NCBI RefSeq assembly: GCF_050908995.1
Contig: NC_135124.1
Coordinates: forward strand, 1,550,001 to 1,614,000
Reading direction: 5' to 3'
Length of the DNA stretch: 64,000 bases
From: Andrena cerasifolii
Lineage: Eukaryota > Arthropoda > Insecta > Hymenoptera > Andrenidae
Made by a program: the position numbers and the translations under genes
Shown: positions 54,694-64,000 of the stretch, in pieces
How the letters are laid out: each line of letters starts with the position of its first letter
Numbering within the stretch: the stretch's first letter is position 1
The notes under the pieces: generated by a model
The model's input: only the letters and a program-made list of their open reading frames with translations
Database searches by the model: none
Told to the model about the DNA's origin: nothing

Positions 54694-54842
54694 CGAAACG
54701 TTGCGGGACCATTGCTGTAAAATCTTCGAAACGTTGCGGGATCATTGCTATAAAATCTCCGAAACGTTGCGCGACCATTGCTGTAAAGTCTCCGAAACGA
54801 TGCGTGATCATTGCTGTAAAATCTCCGAAACGTTGCGAGAAT
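54694..54842. repeat. 33-bp tandem repeat, about 4.5 units
   Basis: The unit CGAAACGTTGCGGGACCATT + GCTGTAAAATCTC is repeated with few changes. As the period is a multiple of three, frames stay open through it on both strands and give a repeated 11-residue peptide. That is not evidence of a gene. Confidence 0.9.
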
Positions 54843-55064
54843 ACACACCTGCAATATTGCCCAGAGCGGACATAGGAGTGAACCTGCAACGTCTCTGGAA
54901 TGATTCGGTGCAACATTGCAATCTTGCATCGCAATATTGCCATAGCATTGCTGCAACGTTACTCCAACTTTTGGGGAAAGCTTTTGTTAGTTTTCTGTGT
55001 TGCAAAATTGGATTTTTGCAAATAATTACTTCATTCTAGTTCATACGATAACCACACTTATATA

Positions 55065-55236
55065 CAGGGTATTACTCTACTTATAGTCAATACTTTGGGG
55101 GATGATTCTACAGGCAAATATAAGTCGAAAATCAAGAGTGACGAAATTGCGGTAAATGCTTCGTTTATTAATTACTAGCATGTCCCATGTCGGCTGCGCC
55201 CGAGTTATTAGCGTGACTGATTCATGTTTATTAAAA
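55065..55236. repeat. CAGGGTATTAC repeat end and a second repeat
   Basis: TATA-CAGGGTATTACTCTAC starts at 55065. The part at 55175-55236 (GGCTGCGCCCGAGTTATTAG, GTGACTGATTCATG) matches 29680-29735. The TTAA that ends it is the target used by copy C. Confidence 0.55.
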
Positions 55237-55240
55237 TTAA

Positions 55241-56104
55241 GGTGAATGTCCCAAATTCTGCTCATTTAAGAGGTTACTCGTCAGAAAGAAGGTGTACAAA
55301 ATTTGTTTGTGATCAAAATTTGCAGAGTAATTGATTAATTCTTTAATAATAAATCAACCAGTCGAAAACTATTTAAGAAAGATATTTCAAGATGTTTAAC
55401 TACTAGTAATTTGTAATTAAATATAATGCTCTAAATGTCCGTATTTCTGCTCACGAAAAATAGCGATGTACGTATTTCTACTCACCATTTCTACCAATTT
55501 CTGCTCAAATAATAAGTTGTCTTTTTAGGTAAAAATAAGTTACATCTTTTATGGAGATGTTTTATAACACAACAGTAAAGCATAAAATAATGATAAACAA
55601 AAAATAAAGTGTCTTTGAATAGAAATAGAGGTTACAACATATATTGAATTGTGAGGTTATGTTACTAAAATTTTGGTGAGTAGAAATGCGGACATGCCGG
55701 TGATTCACTTAATGCTAAACCTAATCACCTGTTTTCTACTTAAAAAATTAAACATAGTAAAAAAATCTACATTCAGAGCACAATGCGGTATCTGTTTTTG
55801 TCATTAAATAAGAACTTTTACTGCAAAAACTATTTTCTGCCCAATTATCGAATACCAATAGTGACCCTGTTCCTTAGCACAACCAGCTAAAACTTGGTCG
55901 AAAAATCATGAGTCTCTCATTTTAAAAGTTTTTCGTTGCTTACGCTGCACTTCGATTAATCCCAAGCTCGTGCAACACTCGCGTAAATGTTCAAATATTT
56001 TAGAATTATTTTGTTGCAACTATGGTACAAACGTAACGCTTATAATAATAAGAAAAATACGACATGAGCAGAAATGGGGACGTGAGCACAAATTAGGACG
56101 CACC
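55241..56104. mobile_element. TTAA-family element, copy C (864 bp, most complete)
   Basis: TTAA (55237-55240) is on the left and TTAT (56105-56108), a one-base variant, on the right. Ends are GGTGAATGTCCC and its inverse (GGACGCACC). It includes everything seen in copies A and B, and is the undisrupted reference for the solo LTR insertion in copy B. It has no coding sequence. Confidence 0.87.
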
Positions 56105-56108
56105 TTAT

Positions 56109-56897
56109 GTGTTTCCTAATACAGGAGGTGGACCTGGCGATGATTTAGAAAAAGCGGGACTCATTCTAAATTGCATGGTAGATCGTGGCACCCCATATAT
56201 TTTGGAAGCTGTACTCTGTGACATTCCTTTTTGCACAGCATCTATAGCTTGTATGATTTGTTCATCAGATATTTTTTCCCATATTTATCACTTTTTTTTT
56301 ACTTTTGGCATTTATTACTGTAGGGTAATTCAGTTCTACTAAAAAATTTAAAATTTTTACAATTCATCTACTAGGTAATCACAATTTATTTTTTAACTTC
56401 AATTTAATTAAATAAATTCAGTAATCAAATTGAATAATCCAATTAATTAAATCAAATTTCTTTTTAATTCCAATTTAATTAAATAAATTGAATCATGAAA
56501 TTGAATTTGAATACACCAATTAAAATTCAAATCACAAGAAACTTAAAATATAACTATACAATGTAACATACCTAATAGTACTTCTTCTTTTTATTTAATT
56601 GTACTATAATTATGTAAATGTTGAATCTTTTTTAATAACGATCGTTTCAATACGGCTAATGAACAGGGGGCCAATAACTATTTTACCGTTACCATGATTA
56701 TAAAATAGTCGCCGGCCGCCCGGCCAATTACTGCCATTCAACATTATTCATATAACAGTTGTGGCCCCCAGTAATTTTCATAATATATATATATATAATT
56801 TTAACATATAAATAATTGTTTTAAAAGTATTAACCTTTATTTGAGGCACTGAGAGCAACAACGGACTAACCCCGCATTTTTTTTCGAAATTGAGTAA
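56109..56897. other. AT-rich spacer
   Basis: TTTAATTAAATAAATT-like words recur at 56390-56500. An inverse pair GGGGGCCAATAAC / GTTGTGGCCCCC lies at 56663 and 56758. No gene motif is present. Confidence 0.45.
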
Positions 56898-56901
56898 TAT
56901 A

Positions 56902-58092
56902 CAGGGTGTCCCACTAAGGAGTGGACAGCGCGATATCTCTTAAAGTATTGTCGATAAAAATATAAAAAAAATAGGGAATTGCATGGTTCGAGGGGGCCCA
57001 TTTATTAGCGCGAACGAATTTTGTTTTCGATTATTATTTTAAAAGATACGATGGTCAAGTTCGGTTTTTCAAATGGAACTATTTTTTTTGAAGACCTGAG
57101 TTGATAGTGCGTTCCAAGACAAATTCAATAAGCTTTAATGTATACACTTTATTTCCACTGGTTTTTAAGATATTGCGCTTGCAAATTTACTGATTTTCAC
57201 TGCAAGAAACCCCTCTGGAATGGCAAAAACCGGGGGCGGTCTTACTGGCGCCACGGGTGGCACTGCCTGTTGAAATGGATACTTACCTGCCAAAGGTCTA
57301 CGCCAGAAATGGCAGGCCCAATGGCTGGACAATTCTTTTCCGTCAGAAATGCTACTTAGGTAGGTACATCTGCGGTATCGAGAAGCGCATCGTTACTTTT
57401 ATTTCGCACTTGCTTCTACGCTAGGATGGCCGGTTCTTTTGGGAGGGATGCACATCTGATTGGTCCTAATACAATCTGCTGCCTATAGTTTAGAAATTTG
57501 GTCTAGCAATTTTCACACCTCCTAACCTAACCAATCGAGCTTGCATCCCTCCCAAAAGTACCGGCCATCCGAGCGTAGATGCAAGTGCGAAATAAAAGTA
57601 ACGATGCGCTTCTCGATACCGCAGATGTACCTACCTAAGTAGCATTTCTGACGGAAAAGAATTGTCCAGCCTTTGGACCTGCCATTTCTGGCGTAGACCT
57701 TTGGCAGGTAAGTATCCATTTCAACAGGCAGTGCCACCCGTGGCGCCAGTAAGACCGCCCCCGGTTTTTGCCATTCCAGAGGGGTTTCTTGCAGTGAAAA
57801 TCAGTAAATTTGCAAGCGCAATATCTTAAAAACCAGTGGAAATAAAGTGTATACATTAAAGCTTATTGAATTTGTCTTGGAACGCACTATGAACTCAGGT
57901 GTTCAAAAAAAATAGTTCCATTTGAAAAACCGAACTTGAACATCGTATCTTTTAAAATAATAATCGAAAACAAAATTCGTTCGCGCTAATAAATGGGCCC
58001 CCTCGAACCATGCAATTCCCTATTTTTTTTATATTTTTATCGACAATACTTTAAGAGATATCGCGCTGTCCACTCCTTAGTGGGACACCCTG
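56902..58092. mobile_element. 1.19-kb near-perfect palindromic foldback element
   Basis: TATA (56898-56901 and 58093-58096) flanks CAGGGTGTCCCACTAAGG and its complement. The arms 56902-57452 and 57542-58092 are each exactly 551 bases, with an 89-base spacer and only scattered mismatches (estimated about 98% identity by eye). A 73-codon frame (57138-57359 plus; 57635-57856 minus) is the same in both arms but for one residue. This follows from the symmetry. It is the same family as 23362-24756. Confidence 0.95.
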
Positions 58093-58097
58093 TATAT

Positions 58098-58330
58098 AGT
58101 AATAATATATTTCAATAGGCTCTGCTAATAATATAAAATAGAAAACAAAAATTTCAATGCGGGTTAGTCTGTTGTTGCTCTCACTGCCTAATTTATCAAT
58201 ACATACAGAATATGAGAGATATAGATATCATAAATACATTAAAATATTCGGAAACTGTCAACTGTACTCCCATGGGTTTTTGATTGAATCGCTGTAATTT
58301 TCAAAAAACGGAGAGAAAATATTAAACAGG
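58098..58330. other. AT-rich spacer
   Basis: No repeat or coding motif is recognisable between the palindrome and the inverse copy of the pogo-type 3' region. Confidence 0.4.
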
Positions 58331-58339
58331 GTCGTCAGG

Positions 58340-58490
58340 GCATCTCTAACAAGGAGAGATTCCCAGCTGTCCGCCTCCGATTGCTTTGAATTTTGGATAT
58401 GTTTTAGAGGGCCGAAAAAGAAGAAATACGTGCCCTTTTTATTTTGGCCTGCTTGAATGTTTAGGGGTTGAAACCACCCCTCCAAAGTTC
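58340..58490 (-). repeat. inverse copy of the pogo-type 3' region
   Basis: Its inverse (AAACATTCAAGCAGGCC, AAAAGGGCACGTATTTCTTC, TCTAAAACATATCC) matches 62948-63020, the last codons and downstream sequence of the transposase at 59.2-63.0 kb. A third, direct copy is at 63095-63190. The element may therefore have inverted ends that overlap the coding sequence. Confidence 0.7.
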
Positions 58491-59544
58491 ATACGGGGTA
58501 CAAAATTGTGTTGAGTAAAACTTCATTTAAATTTCATTTGCGTCATAATTTACTGTATGGACGATGTTCTTGTCGTTACTCACCCTTATTGGAGGGTAAA
58601 CTACCCGCAATCGTTTAAATACGTATTTGAGAGACTTGAAAAGTGTCAAAAATGTCATAAAAAAAACTTAAAAAAACCATAGACAAATTATTTTATGACG
58701 ACACATCAGGGGTTTTATGCCCTCCCATTGTTACTGACAATGAGGGGCGAACAACCCCTAGTTAGTCAGCTACGTCGCGCGTATATAAGATATTTAAAAG
58801 GCGCGTAAGCTTTGAACGAATACAAAGGTAATTTAGGTAAATAGTACTTTATAAAGATGGAGTTCTAAATTGTCATTATAATTACAAATACTCTCAATGG
58901 GAGTTCAATAAGCAAAAATTAAAATATTGGAAAAAAAATGAGGAAGCCAAGTGCCAATGAATTGGCAGCGGTTTTTGTTTCATACGGTACATATGTGGTC
59001 AGCTGCATTTGACTTGAATCTTTTTCCCCACGCTATTGTTATGGCGCTAAAAATAGCACTTACATCGAGTTACGCGATATTTTCTGCAAGATTGCAGTAC
59101 GTTGTTTTTCGAAAATTGGTTTGTTCTTCAGTCACATCTGAGTGCTTCACGTGTTCACAGAATTTGTAACTACAGTTCTCGCAATTAAAAATGATTATTA
59201 ATCCGCTGAACGTGATCAATTTATTATTAGTAACATTTCAAAGTATGTACTTGATGGCAACTCCTATAACAAGGGAGGAAGTACAATTAAAAGAATCTAT
59301 ACAAAAGATGTTGCTTGATAGCATATTTGAATTTAATGTAGTCCAAGATTCGGAAGAGCTTTCATTGGACTTTATGGATCAGTTTAAAGAGTGCGAAGTT
59401 GAGCCTGTTGATGAAGATCATAATGATGAAAATTGGTCTGAAGAAACATATACAGGAGTTTGTTCTCAACGTGATAAAGATGTTGATGTTGACTATAAGC
59501 GGAGAGCAGTTGCATTTTGGAATGGCGGAGGAAAAGAGCGTAAA

Positions 59545-61581
59545 GGCGGGATCTCCCCGCGATTGGTCGCAGCGACTGGTCGCAGTATACTGGTGCAATG
59601 GGAAAGCATGTATCTGTTCTCCTACAAGCGACTGCGATCGTCGGGTTTACGCCAGACGTAGGAGCCTAACGCGAGTTTGAGTACCAGCCTAGGCTACTCG
59701 AGAGACAAGACAATGCGACGAGGGTCTGTTTCCCATTATACCTAGTCGCAGGCTGGGCACTGCGACCACCGGTCGCTAGACTGCTCCCGGAGGGAGTCTA
59801 GCAACCTGTCGCACTGCGACCCATTGCCACAGTATGACATAATCCCAAGAAATAAGGAAAGAAGTCAGAATTCAAAAGATATGGGAGTATGTATTTTTAT
59901 GTTACCTGTAGACTACTAATACGAGCACCTAAAAACGGTAAAAATATGACGTCTACTTCTGATCTGTGTGCAAACACGTGTCTATGATTATATGTATTTT
60001 TCGCGCAAAATTTTAAATCGCGTGTTTTAATTTTTGGTGATATAAAAGAAAAAAAAATTTGGGGCCCCAAATGAGTAGTGTCGATTCTGTTAAGTAATAG
60101 CAAATAATTAGTTACATACAGTTTTTTTTCCATACGAAACCAATTGAAATATTGTCAGCAATCATCCCCTTTTGAGTTCCACTTCCGGGAACTTCTGAAC
60201 AAACTTTTTCTTTGTTTTCTAATCAACATAATCTACGTGTATTCTATGTCGCACAGTGGAGGTAAATGCCCAAAAATGGGAAAAAATGCAACATCCTGTA
60301 TTTTGCATTTAAAAATGCCGAATATTATTAAGGAAATTGATACTAAAAGTGTTAATATATAAGTTTGACGTTATTAAGAAAATAACGTCAATTCGTCATA
60401 AATTGGCGTCAATAGTTTCAATAAAACTACAAGAATTTGATAAATATGCCATGGAATGTGCAGTGTTCCATGATGTAGCGTGATGACTGATGCCCTAAAT
60501 GGATTGTTAGCGGGTCACGGTTTACTACAGCTTTATGACACTAGTCCTTCGGCCCCCTACGCGATATAAAGTAATTCGGAACCATCTGTCAAGTAACTCG
60601 TAGAACATCGGAACAATTTTTAGGATTAATCCCCAATTGCTACAAGCTAATTCCTCTACGTCCGGCAGGCAATAAACCGTGTTTCGCTACAGTATAAAAT
60701 AATGATAAGCATGGTTTAAATTAATTGACACTTCTCTCTACACATTTGCTTTCCCTCCGTAATTCTTGTAGCTTCTGCTCTTACAATCATAAAGACTTAT
60801 CCTCGATCAATTTTTTGCCCTATGCAGTCGAAAGCTGCAACTCCGTCGACATTTTAGACACTTGTCACCCACACACACAAAAGGTGGCACTTGGAAGCAC
60901 TTTACAAGGTATGCACGTGATGCCGCCCTGCTTCGTCCTCAGGTCAAATTTGAGACCAATCCCGTATCTCTCGAATATAAACACGCGTTGGAATATTAAA
61001 ACAAAAGCGCGCGCTGACGTATTCAGATGTGAGAGAAGGTGGGCCATTGGGAGGATAGAATATTTTTAGCTACAATTTTTTCTATAATTTTTAAAATCTT
61101 TATTCCTGGCTTCTTTTTGGGTCTTCTTTCTGGGTTTTTACTTTTTTTAGGAGCACATATTAGTAATTTACAAGAAATATTCTGTACTTTGCATTTCTAA
61201 CTCCACTGCGTTGTATCAAATATTATAAAAGATTAAACACGATTTATTATTATTATTATCATAAATATATAAAAATACATAATCCTCCCCCAACTTTTGA
61301 ATTCTGACTCGTTTCCTTGTTTCTTGGGATTCTGCCCCACTGTGGCAATGGAATTGGCCGCAGGTAGGAGTGTGCTGATCGTCCCGAGGCTCGAGTCCCT
61401 GGTCCTCGGGACGGGTCGGAAAATTTCGGGTGGGGTCGCGATACTTTCGTAAGTTTCCGGCCCGTCCCGAACCCGAAAAGTCGGCTACCCGCACACCCCT
61501 GGTGGCACGCAAGGAAATTCAGCCTAGGCCCAGTCGTTGGGTCAAATCGCTGCGACCAATCGCGGGTAGGAGGATCCTACC
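59545..61581. mobile_element. 2.0-kb non-autonomous element inserted in the transposase
   Basis: Ends GGCGGGATCTCCCCGCG and the inverse of the right end (GGTAGGATCCTCCTACCCGCG) are followed on both sides by ATTGGTCGCAGCGA. The transposase reading resumes directly after 61581, so the insertion is clear, though the TSD is not. Inside, 59820-59900 is the inverse of 61270-61345, and many GGTCGCAG words flank the ends. Interior frames show no motif. Confidence 0.85.
61360..61500. repeat. GC-rich inverted segment with CCCGTCCCGAACCCG words
   Basis: GTAGGAGTGTGCTGATCG on the left and GCACACCCCTGG on the right are partly inverse, and GTCCCGAGG/CCTCGGGAC pair inside. It may be a small hAT-type element (TAGGGGTGTGC-like ends), but no 8-base TSD is visible. 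Confidence 0.4.
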
Positions 61582-63059
61582 TTAATCTTAATACAGTTCA
61601 ACATAATTTTAAATATGTTTCTTCTGAACGGCAATTACGGCGATGGCCTCATCAAATTGAAGCAGGAGGAACCAAACGAGAAAGATTAGCACAAATTTCC
61701 CAGTATGTAATGCAAAATTTGAGGGAAGCTATTGATGCCGGTTATATTTTACATGACAGAGATATTCGACGATGGGATTTGAAGGCATATAAGGAGCAGG
61801 GTAATGATAACATGGTTTTTAAAGCTTCTAGATTTTAAAGAAGCTCATTGCATTGTTTCACGGAAAATAATCAAATTTGTTACACGAGCAACAATAGAAG
61901 ACGATGAAGTATTAAAAGTCAGAGGTACAGACTTTGTTAAGGAAGTAAAGCCTTTGAGTGCCAGAATCGGACCTGACAATATATATCATTCAGACCAGAG
62001 TGGATTTCAATTAGAAATACATTCTTGACGCACCTTAGCAGTGCAAGGCACAAAAAAGTAGAATGTGTTGTACAATCTGTATTTTCAACGACACATAGCT
62101 ATACAATGCAAGCAACCATAACTGCGGATGGAAGATTGTTGTCACCCCTCTTTATGGTCTTGCAAGAAGCAAATGGAGAATTTGGACCAGTAATTCAAAA
62201 AACATTATTTAAGCCAACGAACGTGTACGTGACGGCATGAAAATCTGGAAAACTCACATCTGGTAATGTATATTTTGAAATTATCTTAATTAAAGATAAA
62301 TTTTATTCATAATTGAAAATTAACTATACATATATGTGTAGTTACAACGGATGTTAATTTAATATTGCAGCTCATTTCAAAACCTGGTTGGAAGAAGTCT
62401 GTTTTCCTAAAACCAAACAAACAAATGTGTTGTTGCTAGACTCTTGGAGTGGGCACTGTGAACAAGATGTATGTGATGCGATACCAGTGGGCAAAGAAAT
62501 TGTAATTAAGATGATACCAAAACGTACCAGTGGACAAATCAACCTCTAGATGTTTATGGATTTAGGGTGTGGAAGAATTATGTTAGGCGTTTCTCCGACG
62601 ATGTACTCTTGCATAACTATGACGTTAATCTTCATTTAAGAAATAATGTAATTAAATTACAATCACATGTACGCAACCAATTGTCTTCACCCATATATAT
62701 AAATCTATTCCAGTATCCTTGGTATAAAAATGGATACACCGAACAAAAGTTAGGAGATTTTGTGAATCCTGTAGATTTTGCTTTTGAACAGAATACGGAA
62801 ATGAAATGTGCACTCTGCGATGAAACACCGATAGTTAGATGCTCCTGGTGTAAAAAAGCATATTGTTTAAAGAATTTTTTCATGAATACCACTTTGAATA
62901 ATACTTTTGTAACAAATATGAACCGTAAGGTCTCCGATAAACCCCCTAAACATTCAAGCAGGCCAAAATAAAAAGGCACGTATTTCTTCTTGTTGCGTCC
63001 TCTAAAACATATCCAAAAACCAAAGCAATCGGAAATGGACACCTGAAAATCTTATAACT

Positions 63060-63450
63060 TTGGGGGTTGGTTCACCCCCTAAATATGAAAACGGGCCGCT
63101 ATAAAAAACACGTATACCTTATTTTTCGGTCCTCTAAAACATATCCCAAATTCAAAGAAATCGGAGGCGGACACCTGGGAGCCTCTACTTGTAAGAAGGA
63201 AGCAGTTTTTCCGATGAAAAATGCTTCTTTAAAATGTCCAACTTTAAGGGTTCGTCTCAATTACAATTTTTATTAAATTTTATTAATACTTTCAATTTCG
63301 GAGGTGTTGGACATTTAGGAAGTAGTATACATTCAGTAGATTTCGATAGGAGAAAGATCATTTTGGGACTGAATGTCCCCTACTACCCCTATTTCGATCA
63401 CTGTGTGTCGTACCGCCGACATTGATGGCACCGGTGGCATATCACGTGAA
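63060..63450. other. downstream repeat of the second pogo-type element
   Basis: 63095-63190 is a direct, diverged second copy of 62990-63050 (TCCTCTAAAACATATCC, AAAGAAATCGGAGGCGGACACC). The rest is unassigned. Confidence 0.5.
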
Positions 63451-63454
63451 GGTA

Positions 63455-64000
63455 TGTGTAATATTGTTGTGAGGTTGCCGGGGCTGAGATTCTCCCTGAG
63501 AATCTCGTCGGTTGCCGTGGCTGGTCTCTGAAGGGTCGTCCTCCGGGCTCCGATAGTACGGGTGTAGATGCCGGGAACGGGGATTCGGTATGAACCGAAG
63601 GTAGTGGATCTTTAGCCGGTTTAAGAGTTGGAACTCACCGTAGAGTGAACAAAGATTTATTGAGCTTGAACTGACAATGGCGCGGCGATCACGGTAGTGA
63701 TCGCTAATCGATTCGCAAAAGTTGAGTGCGCGAGCCCCGTTTGGGCGGTGGTTATATATGGTCATTTTGGGTCACGATGGGGCCTAATGGTCGCTGTCCG
63801 ATGACCCGTGGCTGTGCAACGTTCGTTATCCGCGCATCGTTCGCGGATTCCTTAGCATTGGGACACGTCTTGCGGGCTCGATGCTAAACGGTGGTTGTTT
63901 CACAACAATATGTGTGTGAACACACAGGAACATTCGGTAGTGTCGGCTCCAGGGATCGGCGGACTTAAGCTACGCTGATGCAAGCCGCAGTTCAAGCACA
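63455..64000 (-). mobile_element. LTR-like segment, cut by the window edge
   Basis: On the minus strand there is a TATATAA near 63750 (ACCATATATAACCACCG) and an AATAAATC near 63655, spaced as an LTR promoter and polyadenylation signal. The left border might be TGTGTAATATTG at 63455. The segment is GC-richer than its flank. The start of the LTR lies beyond 64000, so no TSD can be checked. It resembles none of the other LTRs here. Confidence 0.45.

Larger units (their letters stand above)
53760..55060. repeat. GCAACGTTGC-rich foldback region
   Basis: GAACTAGAATGAGTG near 53793 is the inverse of TTCATTCTAGTTCAT near 55030, and GCAACRTTGC words are dense next to both (53850-53975 and 54890-54965). 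A 33-base tandem array lies inside. The structure suggests one element of about 1.3 kb with related ends. No coding sequence is supported. Confidence 0.55.
59191..62971 (+). pseudogene. second pogo/Tigger-type transposase, split by a 2-kb element
   Basis: The N-terminal part (59251-59544) is acidic (DEDHNDENWSEETYTG) and ends YKRRAVAFW. After the insertion 59545-61581 it resumes with ERQLRRWPHQIEAGG and GYILHDRDIRRWDL. The DDE domain is IYHSDQSGFQLEIHS (first Asp near 61990), LLLDSWSGHC (second, near 62440) and NQPLDVYGF (third, near 62549). VWKNYVRRFSDDVLL and YINLFQYPWYKNGYT follow. A Cys-rich tail (CALCDETPIVRCSWCKKAYC) ends at 62971. Frameshifts or stops occur near 61830, 62027, 62238 and 62530. 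An intron-like AT-rich gap at 62240-62370 lies between the SGKLTSG and HFKTWLEEV blocks. Confidence 0.9.

Noticed and set aside
54600..55039. 118-119 codon frames through 54.6-55.0 kb as a repeat protein
   Set aside because: The 33-base tandem period keeps all phases open on both strands. The peptides have no known repeat fold.
57138..57856. 73-codon frame conserved in both palindrome arms and at 24293-24514 as a possible small gene
   Set aside because: Identity follows from arm symmetry and common descent. There is no motif, no start context, and the frame lies in a repeat whose other parts are non-coding.
1..64000. A new multi-gene cellular or defence system
   Set aside because: All recognisable coding sequence belongs to transposons or retroelements and is frameshifted or truncated. 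There is no run of intact neighbouring genes.

Overview
This window is an arthropod, most likely insect, intergenic region built almost entirely of transposable elements. The evidence is the element mix: an insect-type Copia retrotransposon, a gypsy-group (errantivirus-like) retroelement with an env remnant and a tRNA-Ser-type primer site, piggyBac, hAT, pogo/Tigger and Harbinger-like DNA elements, and TATA-flanked 'CAGGGTGTCC' repeats. Base composition is AT-rich. I found no host gene, rRNA, functional tRNA or CRISPR array. Every recognisable coding stretch is a broken transposon or retroelement gene. I cannot name the species.

Layout. 1-15.9 kb: AT-rich sequence with stacked non-autonomous DNA elements. 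Several are resolved to the base by target-site duplications (TSDs): TTAA elements at 3526-4146 and 4879-5158, hAT-like elements at 9183-10702, 10916-11979 and 13514-13696, and a TA-flanked element at 13337-13748. 15.9-17.4 kb: a TTAA element split by a 724-bp solo LTR. 17.8-37.8 kb: probably one very old minus-strand gypsy-group element. It has a 3' LTR fragment and polypurine tract near 18.2 kb, env at 27.2-28.1, integrase at 28.3-28.7, reverse transcriptase at 32.6-34.4, gag at 36.0-37.1, a tRNA-Ser primer site near 37.32, and a 5' LTR at 37.33-37.83. It appears to have been opened by later insertions: a complete but decayed Copia element (18912-24886, TSD CTTCC), two solo LTRs (25944-26322, TSD GTAAG; 32833-33721, TSD CCCG), a piggyBac derivative (34403-36037, TTAA) and others. 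The Copia LTR itself carries a TATA-flanked foldback element (23362-24756).

38-52 kb: a hAT transposase remnant (about 40.0-41.2), clusters of short palindromic motifs (41.9-44.3), a tiny Harbinger-like element (43502-43631), two abutting TTAA foldback elements (45157-46168) next to a frameshifted pogo-type transposase (46.1-48.3), and another pogo-type remnant (50.3-51.25). 52-64 kb: tRNA-like and GCAACGTTGC-type repeats, a third TTAA-family copy (55241-56104), a 1.19-kb near-perfect palindrome (56902-58092), a second pogo-type transposase (59.2-63.0) split by a 2.0-kb element, and an LTR-like segment running off the right edge.

How the parts relate: nothing here is an operon or pathway. 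The information lies in the nesting order, which gives a relative history of insertions, and in the paralogous empty sites inside the window that prove individual insertions. No undescribed cellular system was found. The most interesting items are the repeated use of TTAA targets, the TATA preference of the CAGGGTGTCC family, the palindrome with arms of equal length, the nested gypsy reconstruction, and two arthropod-repeat protein fragments of unknown function.
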